Below are positions 8,831-17,878 of a stretch of 64,000 nt of DNA, one piece after another. Within the stretch, counting starts at the first letter, position 1; each line of letters begins with the position of its first letter. The translations under genes and the position numbers were made by a program. The stretch comes from Betaproteobacteria bacterium (lineage in GTDB: Bacteria > Pseudomonadota > Gammaproteobacteria > Burkholderiales > Rhodocyclaceae), in contig WQYQ01000009.1 of assembly GCA_009781175.1 (NCBI GenBank), positions 1 through 64,000 of the forward strand. Reading direction: 5' to 3'. The notes under the pieces were generated by a model. The model saw only the letters and a list, made by a program, of their open reading frames with translations. It ran no database searches and had not been told where the DNA came from.

Positions 8831-11800
8831 TCATGGCGCGGTCACGTTCAGCGTGTTGAAAATCGTGCTCTGAGCGCTCGTGACCCCGCCCGAATAGACG
8901 AGCCGGATCACGCGCGGTCCCGTGGCGGCGTCCGGCGCAATAATCAGGCGCAGCGTGAGCTTCTCGCCCAATGCGTCCGAGCCCCAGGTCATGGCGACGT
9001 CTTCGCTCGTGATGCCGGCAGACGGCTCAATCTGGATACGCTGCACGCTCCGGAGATCACTGCCGCGCACCACCAGCGTATAGGCGCGGCCGGTATTCAT
9101 GACGATGGGATCGAACGAAGCAATCACGGGCGCATTGAGGACCTGCCACTGGACAGCCGCCCCGCTGAGCGAAGGCAGTTGCTGGCCCTGCGCATCGGAA
9201 ACACTGATCCGATAGCCCGCCGACGGCGCCGAGGCGCTGATCTGATAGGGAACCACGAGTTCAGTACCGGCGGCGTTCGCGGAAGGAACGCCCAGGCTCA
9301 CGCCGTTGGCTGCCCCTGGAGGCAGGGCCGCAACCGATGCTGCCGCCTGCAAACCCACGCCGGAGATGGTCAGCGATCCACTCGATCCCTTGGTCACGCC
9401 GGCAGGATCGACCACCGCCACATAAGGCCCGACCACCAGCCCGACATGCGGCGCATAGGCGGAGCGCTCGACGGACTGGACCGGATTGTCGCCCACGCGC
9501 ACGCCGACCAGTGCCGAACTGAGGTCGCCCATCGTGCCGGAGATCTCACGCACAACCTGGATCGTGTTCGCTGCCGTCGCGGCTGCGGACGACTGTCCGG
9601 CCACGGTCGTGACCACGACCACACGCGGCCCCACAGCCGCCGATGACGCGGCCTGGACGCTGACGGACAAGCTTGAACCGTCCGCGCTGGCAGTCGGAAT
9701 GCCGAGCACGCTCATCCCATCCGGCGGCAGCAGGGACACTCCGATCACATCGGCCAGATAGCGGCCGCGAATCGTCAGGTCGGCTCGGGAGCCGCCCGCC
9801 ACAACTACCTGGGGCGTGATCGAACCATCCAGGACCGGCACCTCGCCCGTTACCAGGAAGCGGGACTTGGCTTCGTTCAGGAACGGCACGGGCGTGTCGG
9901 CTGCGAGCAGCACCACCTTGCGCAACGTCTTGGGCGCATTCGCATCGATGCTGACGGTGAAGCTCACCTGGCTTCCATCGCCAGACGCGCTGATGCCTCC
10001 GACCTGAACACCATCGGCCGGCGCGATCTGCACCTGGGTGACGCCTTGCAGACCCGCGCCCTTGACCACCACCGGGACGCTGGTGCCCGTCGCACCGGAC
10101 GCCGGTGTCATGTCGACCGCGCCCGCGCCCGTCACCACGCCCACCGTGGGCGAGACAAGCGGCCCGAAAGACGAACCCTCACCACTGCCGGAGCTGCTGG
10201 AGGCTTCTCCCACCAAAACGCCGACGGGCGCGGAGATATAGGGCCCCATGGCCTGCTCCTGTTGTGTCTGGGAAGCATTACCCACCGCAACCCCCACCAG
10301 CGGCGAACTGATGGCCGCGAACGTCTGGCCCGCCTCTCTGGAGATCTGCAGGGTGTTCCCCGGCGCAGGGGAGGCGGAAGACTCGCCGCCGGCGGTGGTC
10401 ACGATGATCGTGCGCGCTCCCGGAGTCGCCGCCGCATCGACCACGACATTCAACGCCATCTGCGTTCCATCGGCACTGGTGACCGGGGCGCTGATGGCCG
10501 CAATACCCTGCGCAGGCACGAACTGCACTGCTTGCACGTCGCGCAGGTTCTGGCCGCGCACAGACAAGGTCGTTGCCAACTGTCCCGCGACCAGCACATT
10601 GGGAGAAACGGATTCGACGAGCGGCGCCGGTCCAGTCACCACGAAGCGGTCCCCGGTGTCCGTCGTGAAAGGCACGGGGCCGGTGGCGGTATTCAGCACG
10701 ACACGACGTGTCGACTTGGCCGCCGAGGCGTCGATGTCGACGCGCACCGTCAAAGATTTGCCGTCCGGGCTTGCCATGGGCTGACCCAGCGTCATCCCGT
10801 CGGACGGGACGAATTGAACCGCCGACACCGCGTTGAGCCCTTCCCCTGCCACTTGCAGAGTGAGCGAGGTCCCCACCACGCCGGCAGCCGGGATCAACTG
10901 ACGCGCATGGCTGCCCACGCTCACGCCCACCAAGGAAGACGTCAGGCTGTCATACGCAAGCGTCGCGGACGGCGCTTCGCCAACCATCACGCCAACCAGA
11001 TGGGAGATCACAGGATCGTAGGCCAAACTCACCGGCGGCTGAATGACTGCCACTGACAGCAAGGAAGGAGCCCAACCCGCACGCGACACGGTGATCTGGG
11101 TTTCGCCCACAGTAAGCCCCTGCACCTGGAATTCGGCGCTGCGGCCGCCCGCGGGCACGGTCACCGTCGAGGTCACCGTGGCGATGGCCGGCGCAGCGGA
11201 GGTCAGGGTAAAGCTCAGCCCCCCAGCAGGCGCGTCGAACGGAATCTTCAGCGTCACGGTCTGGCTGGAACCTGCAAGGGTGGATGCGGAGGCTGCATCG
11301 AAATCAACCTGAGCCTGGACCACGGTCAAGGTCGCCACATTGGAGGTAAGGAAGCTTCCGGCATTCAGTGCGTCCGGCGTTTTGAGGCGCACGCTTCGGC
11401 TCCCGGCCTCCGACTGCGCCGGCAGCACCGCGGTGGCGCGAGTCTCGGATTCCACCGTGGTCGGCAGCGGCTGGCCGTCGAGTTCGACGATGCTCGAAGG
11501 CAAGATGAAGGAACCATTCACTGCCAAGACAACGCTGCCCGAGAGCGTATATACGCTGGCTGGCTCGATGCTTGTGATATGAGGTTGATTGCGCTGCACG
11601 GAAAGCGCCGCCGCGCGTGTCACGGCTCCGGCATCCGTGAGCAATGTGAGATCGGCGGAACCTACGGCGGTGCTTAGCGGCGCGGTGACCTGCAAGCGCA
11701 CCTGCGTATCGGTCGCGCCGGCCAGTACCTGCGCATCCAGGCCCGCGATCGACCATTGGGGCTGCGTCGCGCCGGCAAGCCGTTTGCCCGTGAGGGTCAT

Positions 11801-12544
11801 CGTGGTGCTCTCGCCCGCCAGGATGTTCGACGGTTCGAGCGTATCGATCACCGGGGATAGCCCCACCGAGAGAACGCCGTTGCGCACGAGATAGGGAATG
11901 CCACGCAGGCCCAAGTGGGCCGAGGACAGGATGTCACCCGAGGGAATCACCACGGCGTTGATCTGGTTGCCCGACGCCTCATTGCCCGATCCGGTCAGGC
12001 TGGCCGCAAGATCGGCGCTGATGGCCGCTCCCGCATGCCCCTGAATGCGCACGCTGTTGAGTGAGACGGCGGCCCCTTCCACGTTCAAACCGCTGCCGTA
12101 GGCGATGTCCGCATGACTCAGCGCACTGCCGGAGGCCCCCGAAGACAGGACCAGCTTTCCCCAATCGCCCGCCGCCGGGGTCATGCCCTGGCGAAGCTTG
12201 TCGGAAGTAATCTTGACGGGTTTATCCGCCTCACCCTGCACCAGCAGCTTGCCGGTGGCGATGTTCAAGGATGCGCCGCCCGTCATGTAAACCACGACAC
12301 CTGGATCAATGGTCAGCGCCGCGCCGGACTGCACGGTCACCGCGCCGCTCAGCACATAGGGGCTCCCGGCGAGCGTCCAACGCGTATCGGCCGCAATAGC
12401 GCCCGACACATTCGTGTCGGCCAACGCCATACCCGACATACCGAGCAAGCATTGCAGCGCGAGCCAAACCCAGACGACCCAGCGCAGTCCGCAACGAAGC
12501 GACCTGCACTCCGCCCCCTGACGGCAAAACTCAGAAGCAAACAT
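8831..12544 (-). CDS. Large exported beta-helix and IPT/TIG-like repeat protein
   Basis: 1,237 residues, first gene of the left-hand cluster. A hydrophobic signal segment ends near MALADT (residue 43). Residues ~55-220 look like a right-handed beta-helix cap (LTIDPGVVVYMTGG), closely similar in style to the start of the giant neighbour (IIDEGVVVKFG). From ~230 on there are repeated IPT/TIG-like Ig folds, each with a P-x-V-x-x-x-G start such as VSPNVLVAGQLAT. Two or three long modules of ~230-260 residues recur. Between them sit seven copies of a short VGVxVG-type motif (around 517, 539, 750, 775, 801, 1013, 1034). The stop overlaps the first possible ATG of the next frame. Probably secreted or surface-displayed; no enzymatic motif seen. 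Confidence 0.75.
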   Translation of the reverse strand: MFASEFCRQGAECRSLRCGLRWVVWVWLALQCLLGMSGMALADTNVSGAIAADTRWTLAGSPYVLSGAVTVQSGAALTIDPGVVVYMTGGASLNIATGKLLVQGEADKPVKITSDKLRQGMTPAAGDWGKLVLSSGASGSALSHADIAYGSGLNVEGAAVSLNSVRIQGHAGAAISADLAASLTGSGNEASGNQINAVVIPSGDILSSAHLGLRGIPYLVRNGVLSVGLSPVIDTLEPSNILAGESTTMTLTGKRLAGATQPQWSIAGLDAQVLAGATDTQVRLQVTAPLSTAVGSADLTLLTDAGAVTRAAALSVQRNQPHITSIEPASVYTLSGSVVLAVNGSFILPSSIVELDGQPLPTTVESETRATAVLPAQSEAGSRSVRLKTPDALNAGSFLTSNVATLTVVQAQVDFDAASASTLAGSSQTVTLKIPFDAPAGGLSFTLTSAAPAIATVTSTVTVPAGGRSAEFQVQGLTVGETQITVSRAGWAPSLLSVAVIQPPVSLAYDPVISHLVGVMVGEAPSATLAYDSLTSSLVGVSVGSHARQLIPAAGVVGTSLTLQVAGEGLNAVSAVQFVPSDGMTLGQPMASPDGKSLTVRVDIDASAAKSTRRVVLNTATGPVPFTTDTGDRFVVTGPAPLVESVSPNVLVAGQLATTLSVRGQNLRDVQAVQFVPAQGIAAISAPVTSADGTQMALNVVVDAAATPGARTIIVTTAGGESSASPAPGNTLQISREAGQTFAAISSPLVGVAVGNASQTQQEQAMGPYISAPVGVLVGEASSSSGSGEGSSFGPLVSPTVGVVTGAGAVDMTPASGATGTSVPVVVKGAGLQGVTQVQIAPADGVQVGGISASGDGSQVSFTVSIDANAPKTLRKVVLLAADTPVPFLNEAKSRFLVTGEVPVLDGSITPQVVVAGGSRADLTIRGRYLADVIGVSLLPPDGMSVLGIPTASADGSSLSVSVQAASSAAVGPRVVVVTTVAGQSSAAATAANTIQVVREISGTMGDLSSALVGVRVGDNPVQSVERSAYAPHVGLVVGPYVAVVDPAGVTKGSSGSLTISGVGLQAAASVAALPPGAANGVSLGVPSANAAGTELVVPYQISASAPSAGYRISVSDAQGQQLPSLSGAAVQWQVLNAPVIASFDPIVMNTGRAYTLVVRGSDLRSVQRIQIEPSAGITSEDVAMTWGSDALGEKLTLRLIIAPDAATGPRVIRLVYSGGVTSAQSTIFNTLNVTAP

Positions 12545-12984
12545 GACCCGAAGCGCCCCGAAAATCGGGCGTTTTGCAATCGAACATGGTGATATCCCGA
12601 ACGTGTCGTGGGTCTGGTTTTATGCGATGCGCCGACGCGGCTCACTCGCCGATCGCGAGTGGCGCTGATTGAAAAGACAATAGGCAACGAAGCCTTGCAT
12701 TGCGCCGCAACTTCCTGTTCGCCATTGCCTTGCCATATAAATATCCATTTTGCATTTTTACGGTATGTAACAGAATACAAAACAGAGAGACAAAATGTAA
12801 ACTAGGGACAAGGGATGCCTGGCAATAATTAACAGAACTTAACTATTGCCCAGGCAAACATAGTTCTGAAATAAATGCCGTCTGAATGACATTCATGCGC
12901 TCTCCTATGCTCATACGAACAGTTCGTCACTGAGCAACAACCGAGGCATTGCAAACTCGTGCTGTTATCGTGACCTATCTGGCA

Positions 12985-13021
12985 GTTGTCCCCATCTTCT
13001 GGGGAACAGCCTGTGGATGAG
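12985..13021 (-). repeat. Hairpin with DnaA-box-like flank, copy 1
   Basis: On the minus strand it reads TCATCCACA (one mismatch from a DnaA box), then a TCCCC/GGGGA hairpin and ACAA. A similar arrangement recurs at 28,431-28,469 on the plus strand. A dispersed repeat is the simplest reading. Confidence 0.4.
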
Positions 13022-13060
13022 CGCATGAATTACCGCGTAAGGCGATGATCCAAAAAGACA

Positions 13061-13096
13061 AAACCCCGCTGCTCAATGTTTAGGCAACGGGGGTTT
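13061..13096. terminator. Terminator-like hairpin
   Basis: Arms AAACCCCG and CGGGGGTTT (one bulge) enclose a 19-base loop. The flanking A and T bases make it able to act in either direction. No gene ends directly at it in either direction, so its owner is unclear. Confidence 0.45.
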
Positions 13097-13261
13097 GGAT
13101 TTGGGCTGACAGAACAGAAAACGGGTGGGACCGAACCGTTAACCAGCGACTGCTTGGATTTGCCTCTGTATCTCCGGACACGGGCTCACACTTGAGTTGA
13201 TAAAGCAGTGCTGTGCCCCCCTCAATCTGTTTGCCCAGTTAACTTCCGTCGCCGAAGTTTA

Positions 13262-13307
13262 ATTAGGGATGTCGCTCAGCCGAGATTAGGGATGTCGCTC
13301 AGCCGAG
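13262..13307. repeat. Perfect tandem duplication of 23 bases
   Basis: The unit at 13,262-13,284 is repeated exactly at 13,285-13,307; it starts ATTAGGGATG and ends TCAGCCGAG. Just two copies, not within a gene. Confidence 0.9.
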
Positions 13308-13366
13308 GCCAGCGCTTCCATCCATCACTTACAAAAAGGTGGGTCGAGAGGTGGGCAAAGAAAAAT

Positions 13367-13400
13367 AAAAACCCGCAAAGCCTTAAGCGATGCGGGTTTT
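13367..13400 (-). terminator. Probable original tRNA-Ser terminator, displaced by the island
   Basis: Arms AAAAACCCGCA and TGCGGGTTTT enclose a 13-base loop; on the minus strand the stem is followed by TTTTTATTTTTC. It lies 10 bases beyond the 14-base copy of the tRNA-Ser 3' end (13,411-13,424), the same layout as the intact tRNA and its own terminator at 19,998-20,031. I infer this was the tRNA terminator before the island inserted. Confidence 0.6.
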
Positions 13401-13410
13401 CAGGTGTTCC

Positions 13411-13424
13411 TGGCGGAGAGGGCG
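13411..13424. repeat. Distal attachment site (copy of tRNA-Ser 3' end)
   Basis: TGGCGGAGAGGGCG is identical to the last 14 bases (including CCA) of tRNA-Ser(GGA) at 20,043-20,056, in the same orientation. The bases just left of both copies are also alike (AGGTGT). With an integrase starting 185 bases to the right, this is the expected mark of integration into a tRNA 3' end. Confidence 0.75.
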
Positions 13425-13608
13425 TCCCGTAGCGGCGGAGAGTATACCTGCCTCTCGCAATCCATTGATCTCCATGGAGTTCCAAAAAGCCCTTCGGCTT
13501 CAAGGATATAGCGACGAATCGGTGTAACGCCGGTTCCGCATTCATCCGGGAAACGCTGAAGGAATCCTGGAACCCTTTGCTAGTCGTCGTGCTAGCCGGA
13601 GATCATGA

Positions 13609-14805
13609 ATGCGCACCCTCAACCGTCTTTCCGCCATGCAGGTCACGCGGGCCAAGCGCCCCGGCGTCTTCAGCGATGGCGGCGGTCTTTACCTGCAAGT
13701 CACTCGCACTCTCGCCAAGTCCTGGCTGTTTCGCTACATGCGCAGTGGCAGGTCACGCGGCATGGGGCTTGGTCCTCTGCACACCGTCACACTTGCCGAA
13801 GCTCGCGTCAAGGCGCTCGATTGCCGCAGGCAGCTTCTCAACGGCATCGACCCATTGGATGAACGCCGCTCGCAACGCAAGGCCGCGCGACAGGCTCGCG
13901 CCCCTTCTTTGCCTTTCCGCGAATGCGCCCGTAAGTACATCGAGGCGCATCGGTCCTCATGGAAAAACGAGAAACACGTCACGCAATGGGAAAGCACGCT
14001 CGCCAGCTACGCCTATCCGGTCATGGGCGACATGCTTGCCGCGGACATCGATACCGATGAAGTCATGCGCGTGCTCGAACCGATCTGGACCGCCAAGACC
14101 GAAACGGCTTCACGTCTGCGCGGGCGCATCGAATCCGTGCTGGCGTGGGCAACTGTTCGCCGCTACCGCGAAGGGATGAACCCCGCTCGCTGGAAAGGCC
14201 ATCTCGATCAGTTGTTGCCCAACCCCTCCAAGGTGCAAAAAATCGTCCATCACGCAGCCTTGCCATACGGCGATGCGCCAGCCTTCATGGCAACGCTGTT
14301 GACGCAGGAAGGCTTGGGCGCTGCCGCGTTGCGGCTGGTGATTCTGACGGCCAGCCGCACCAACGAAGTCATCAGCGCCCGCCGATCGGAGTTCGATCTG
14401 ACGACGGGACTCTGGACCGTTCCACCCGAGCGCATGAAAGCCCGGCGCGAGCATCGCGTGCCGCTTTCGACGGATGCGGTGGCGCTGGTCAAGACCTTGC
14501 TGGAAGCCAGCGGCAGTGAGTTCGTGTTTCCCGGCAGGGGCAACAAACCTTTGTCGAACATGGCGATGCTCCAGCTTCTGAAGCGGATGGCGCGCAAAGA
14601 CCTGACCGTCCACGGCTTTCGCTCGACGTTCAAGGATTGGGCGCGGGAAACAACCGACTACCCAAATGAAGTTTCGGAAGCGGCACTGGCTCACGTCATT
14701 GGCGACCAGACCGAAGCGGCCTATGCGCGCGGCGACCTGTTCAACAAGCGCGCGGGGCTGATGCAGGATTGGGCCGATTACTTGGCCGGCTACACGGCGG
14801 CATGA
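13609..14805 (+). CDS. P4-type tyrosine integrase
   Basis: 398 residues; ATG preceded by CCGGAGATC. The N-terminus has the DUF4102-type arm-binding pattern (FSDGGGLYLQV), then a SAM-like core-binding region and a C-terminal catalytic domain. Visible catalytic signatures are TASRTNEV (first Arg), VHGFRSTFKDW (His-x-x-Arg) and LAHVIGDQTEAAYARGD (His and the nucleophilic Tyr in AYARGD). All are present, so the enzyme should be active. P4-like integrases commonly insert islands at tRNA 3' ends, which agrees with the attachment repeat 185 bases upstream and tRNA-Ser at the other island end. It reads inward, toward the arsenic genes. Confidence 0.92.
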   Translation: MRTLNRLSAMQVTRAKRPGVFSDGGGLYLQVTRTLAKSWLFRYMRSGRSRGMGLGPLHTVTLAEARVKALDCRRQLLNGIDPLDERRSQRKAARQARAPSLPFRECARKYIEAHRSSWKNEKHVTQWESTLASYAYPVMGDMLAADIDTDEVMRVLEPIWTAKTETASRLRGRIESVLAWATVRRYREGMNPARWKGHLDQLLPNPSKVQKIVHHAALPYGDAPAFMATLLTQEGLGAAALRLVILTASRTNEVISARRSEFDLTTGLWTVPPERMKARREHRVPLSTDAVALVKTLLEASGSEFVFPGRGNKPLSNMAMLQLLKRMARKDLTVHGFRSTFKDWARETTDYPNEVSEAALAHVIGDQTEAAYARGDLFNKRAGLMQDWADYLAGYTAA

Positions 14806-14879
14806 CTTTTGTGGGTGTGCCGTGCGTTTGCACTCACGAACCCCGGCACATCTTTGCTCGCAAGCCGTGTTGAAAGCAA

Positions 14880-15968
14880 TCAGCGCATCTTCTCGATAAC
14901 GACCGTGCCGCCGCTGGAGCACTCATACCAGCCCTTTGTGCGATTCACCACGCGCACGACCAGGAGCATCACTGGTACTTCGACCAGAACGCCAACCACG
15001 GTCGCCAAGGCCGCGCCGGAGTGCAGGCCGAACAAGCTGATGGCTGCCGCCACGGCCAACTCGAAAAAATTGCTGGCGCCGATTAAGGCCGAAGGACACG
15101 CGACGTTGTGCTTTTCCCCGACGCGCCTGTTCAGCCAGTAGGCCAACCCGGCATTGAAGAACACCTGAATCAGGATCGGCACGGCCAGCATGGCGATCAC
15201 CAGCGGCTGCCGGATGATGGCCTCGCCCTGAAAGGCGAACAGCAGCACCAGCGTCAGGAGCAGCGCGGCCATCGACCACGGGCCGATTTTCTGCATGGCC
15301 CGATCAAAAGCGGCTTGCCCTTGCTTGAGCAATTGACGCCGCCAAAGCTGCGCCAGGATTACCGGCACGACGATGTACAGCATGACCGAAATCAGCAGCG
15401 TGTCCCAAGGTACCGTGATGGCAGACATGCCCAGGAGCAGCCCGACGATGGGCGCGAAGGCCACGATCATGATGGCGTCGTTCAAGGCCACCTGCGAGAG
15501 CGTGAAAAGCGGGTCGCCGTTGGTCAGCCGGCTCCACACGAACACCATGGCCGTGCAAGGCGCAGCGGCCAACAGGATCAGGCCGGCGATGTAGCTGTCC
15601 AGTTGATCGGCCGGCAGGAACGGGGCGAACACCTGCCGCACAAACAGCCACCCGAGCAGCGCCATCGAGAACGGCTTGACGGCCCAATTCACGAACAGCG
15701 TGACGCCGATGCCGCGCCAATGCTCCTTGACCTGGTGCAGCGCCCCGAAGTCGATCTTGACCAACATCGGGACAATCATCACCCAGATGAGCAGGCCGAC
15801 CGGCAAATTCACCTGGGCCACTTCCATGTGGCCGATGGCCTGGAATACGCCCGGCAGGGCTTGGCCGAGCGCGACGCCAGCAACGATGCACAGAGCAACC
15901 CACAGCGTCAGATAACGCTCGAAGCCGCTCATGGGCGCTTGGTGCGGCTTTGCAGCGTCGGCGCTCAT
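14880..15968 (-). CDS. arsB: Arsenite efflux permease, ACR3 family
   Basis: 362 residues with about ten hydrophobic membrane segments. The family hallmark AAPCTAMVFVWS, with the conserved Cys in a membrane helix, is present, as are NWAVKPFSM and LNDAIM. ACR3 carriers export arsenite from the cytoplasm using the proton gradient. Its ATG overlaps the stop of the upstream arsC as ATGA, so translation is probably coupled. Last gene of the ars operon. The C-terminus extends ~15 residues beyond the last helix (TKGWYECSSGGTVVIEKMR) and looks normal. Also called acr3; the arsB symbol is used loosely for this family. Confidence 0.93.
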   Translation of the reverse strand: MSADAAKPHQAPMSGFERYLTLWVALCIVAGVALGQALPGVFQAIGHMEVAQVNLPVGLLIWVMIVPMLVKIDFGALHQVKEHWRGIGVTLFVNWAVKPFSMALLGWLFVRQVFAPFLPADQLDSYIAGLILLAAAPCTAMVFVWSRLTNGDPLFTLSQVALNDAIMIVAFAPIVGLLLGMSAITVPWDTLLISVMLYIVVPVILAQLWRRQLLKQGQAAFDRAMQKIGPWSMAALLLTLVLLFAFQGEAIIRQPLVIAMLAVPILIQVFFNAGLAYWLNRRVGEKHNVACPSALIGASNFFELAVAAAISLFGLHSGAALATVVGVLVEVPVMLLVVRVVNRTKGWYECSSGGTVVIEKMR

Positions 15969-16471
15969 TCTGATGGTCCCGTCTTGCCGATGTTCGCCAG
16001 TTCGCGCTTGATAGCGGTCTGGTCGAGCATTTTCAGCGGCAGATTCACGAACAGGCGGACGCGGCTCATCATGTGCCGGAAGGTCTGATCGAAGGCCCGG
16101 CGTTTTTCATCGTCACGGCCTTCGACGGTAGCCGGGTCTTCAAAACCCCAATGCGCCGAAATCGGCTGACCGGGCCACACCGGGCAGACCTCGCCGGCGG
16201 CGTTGTCGCAGACGGTGATGATGAAATCCATCTTCGGCGCATCGGGCGTGGCGAACTCGTCCCAACTCTTGCTACGCAGGTTGTCGGTCGGGTACTTGAT
16301 GGATTGCACCTTTTCGATGGCGAGTGGATTGACCTTGCCGGTCGGGTGGCTGCCAGCGCTGTAGGCGCGAAAACGCCCTTGCCCCATCGTGTTGATGAGG
16401 GCTTCGGCCATGATGCTGCGGGCCGAATTGCCGGTACACAGGACGAGGACGTTGTAGATTTTTTCGGTCAT
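15965..16471 (-). CDS. arsC: Arsenate reductase, low-molecular-weight phosphatase type
   Basis: 168 residues. The start is ATG with GGAGG 6 bases upstream; a TTG four codons earlier is less likely because that ribosome site would lie inside it. The phosphatase P-loop LCTGNSARS (Cys-x5-Arg) holds the nucleophile; further Cys residues in VCDNAAGEVCPVW and the Asp of GFEDPA complete the catalytic set. It reduces arsenate to arsenite for export by the overlapping ACR3 gene. This class draws electrons from thioredoxin or glutathione/mycothiol-type systems; the sequence does not settle which. Confidence 0.92.
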   Translation of the reverse strand: MTEKIYNVLVLCTGNSARSIMAEALINTMGQGRFRAYSAGSHPTGKVNPLAIEKVQSIKYPTDNLRSKSWDEFATPDAPKMDFIITVCDNAAGEVCPVWPGQPISAHWGFEDPATVEGRDDEKRRAFDQTFRHMMSRVRLFVNLPLKMLDQTAIKRELANIGKTGPSE

Positions 16472-16492
16472 GCGCGCCTCCAATCCAAGGCT

Positions 16493-17350
16493 TCAGCCAC
16501 AGGCGCAGCAACAAGCCGATGGCTTGGTCGCGCGCACAAAGGCGCTCATGAATTTGCCCGCGATCTGGTCAGCGATTGCCGCCAGGCCGGCGTGTTTTGC
16601 TTCCAGGAAATCGCGGGCATCTTCGGCGGTGTAGATGCGGGTGGGTTCGATGCCGATTTGCTTGAATCCCGCCGCCGCCAGCTTCGCCGTGTAGTCAGTG
16701 TCTTGCAGCGCGCCTGCGATGCAGCCGGCCCACAGTTGCATGTCGCCGCGCAGTTGCTCCGGCATTTCGCCGCGGGTAACGATGTCCGAGACGGCGAAGC
16801 GCCCGCCCGGCTTGAGCACGCGGAAGACCTCGCGCAGCACCTGATCCTTGTCGGCCGAAAGGTTGATGACGCAGTTGGAGATGACGACATCGACCGAGTT
16901 GTCCGGCAGCGGGATGTGTTCGATCTCGCCTTTGAGGAATTCGACGTTGGTAACGCCAGCCTTGCGCTGGTTTTCGCGGGCCAGCGCCAGCATTTCGTCA
17001 GTCATATCAAGCCCATAAGCCTTGCCGCTTGGGCCGACGCGCCGGGCTGACAGCAGCACATCAATGCCGCCACCGGAGCCAAGATCAAGCACGACCTCGC
17101 CCGGCGCCAGTTCAGCCAGTGCCGTCGGATTGCCGCAGCCCAGCGACGCCAGCATGGCCTCGACCGGCAGGCCGCTGGTTTGCGCGGCCTCGTACAGGTT
17201 CGAGGTGATTGGGTTTTTCGTCGCCAGATCGTCGGAGCTTCCGCAACAACTCGACCCGCCGCAGCAGGAACCCGTTGTTTGAGCCGTTGCGCGGCGGGCT
17301 GCATCGCCGTAGGTTCGGCGAATGGTTTCTTTCACATTGGTCGTCGTCAT
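16493..17350 (-). CDS. arsM: Arsenite S-adenosylmethionine methyltransferase
   Basis: 285 residues. ATG preceded by AGGAAACATGTC; a TTG seven codons earlier is a weaker option. It has the Cys-rich N-terminus (SCCGGSSCCGS), a SAM-binding motif I (VLDLGSGGGIDVLLSA), DMTDEML, and the conserved Cys residues in SLGCGNP, ISNCVINLS and LWAGCIAGAL that bind As(III) in characterised ArsM proteins. The C-terminus ends in a Cys cluster (SACCCACG). The enzyme methylates arsenite to methylated, partly volatile species. It sits between the two arsenate reductases in the operon. Confidence 0.93.
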   Translation of the reverse strand: MTTTNVKETIRRTYGDAARRATAQTTGSCCGGSSCCGSSDDLATKNPITSNLYEAAQTSGLPVEAMLASLGCGNPTALAELAPGEVVLDLGSGGGIDVLLSARRVGPSGKAYGLDMTDEMLALARENQRKAGVTNVEFLKGEIEHIPLPDNSVDVVISNCVINLSADKDQVLREVFRVLKPGGRFAVSDIVTRGEMPEQLRGDMQLWAGCIAGALQDTDYTAKLAAAGFKQIGIEPTRIYTAEDARDFLEAKHAGLAAIADQIAGKFMSAFVRATKPSACCCACG

Positions 17351-17383
17351 GACATGTTTCCTTTCTTTCAAAGATCAAAGTCG

Positions 17384-17809
17384 TTACATCGCCGCCACGC
17401 GGCGACCGTGTTCGTCCACGACGCGCTCGCCATCTTCCTTGGCGAACTCGCCACGCTGCGGCGGAAGTAGATCGAGCACTTGCTCGGAGGGGCGACAAAG
17501 CCTGACGCCCTTCGGGCTGACCACGATGGGCCGGTTCATCAGAATCGGATGTGCCAGCATGGCGTCGAGAAGTTGCGCATCGGTCAGGCTCGCATCACCG
17601 AGACCTAACTCGGCATAAGGTGTGCCTTTCTCGCGCAGCAATGCGCGGACGGCAATGCCCATGCGCGCGATCAGTTGTTCGAGCATCGTCCGGCTGGGCG
17701 GCGTTTTCAGATACTCGATCACATGCGGCTCGACGCCCGCGTTGCGGATCATCGCCAAGGTGTTGCGCGACGTGCCGCAGTTCGGGTTGTGATAGACGAT
17801 GACATCCAT
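17384..17809 (-). CDS. arsC: Arsenate reductase, glutaredoxin/Spx type
   Basis: 141 residues. The ATG is chosen so that the protein starts MDVIVYHNPNCGTSRN, as in family members; a GTG four codons earlier is possible. The single catalytic Cys is in NPNCGTSRNT, and the substrate-site Arg and Pro motifs HPILMNRPIVV are present. This class is unrelated to the LMW-phosphatase reductase downstream and uses glutathione and glutaredoxin. Two reductase classes in the same operon make the pathway redundant for electron donor. Second gene after arsR. Confidence 0.93.
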   Translation of the reverse strand: MDVIVYHNPNCGTSRNTLAMIRNAGVEPHVIEYLKTPPSRTMLEQLIARMGIAVRALLREKGTPYAELGLGDASLTDAQLLDAMLAHPILMNRPIVVSPKGVRLCRPSEQVLDLLPPQRGEFAKEDGERVVDEHGRRVAAM

Positions 17810-17878
17810 GATGAGGTTCACATTGCGCTGGGTTGAGGAAATGACGCGCCCTTGTCGTGGGCGATTTCGTGTTGGCTC

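Larger units (their letters stand above)
12545..13410. other. Gene-free stretch between secreted-protein operon and island
   Basis: About 870 bases with no reading frame I can support. The first ~250 bases must hold the promoter of the minus-strand secreted-protein operon and are AT-rich around 12,740-12,840, but I cannot fix a -35/-10 pair. Small structures listed separately: a hairpin with a DnaA-box-like flank (12,985-13,021), two terminator-like hairpins and a 23-base tandem repeat. A short Cys-rich frame at 12,829-13,026 (minus) has no ribosome site or recognisable motif. Confidence 0.6.

Noticed and set aside
12829..13026. Cys-rich 65-codon minus-strand frame
   Set aside because: No ribosome site, no recognisable motif, overlaps a dispersed hairpin.
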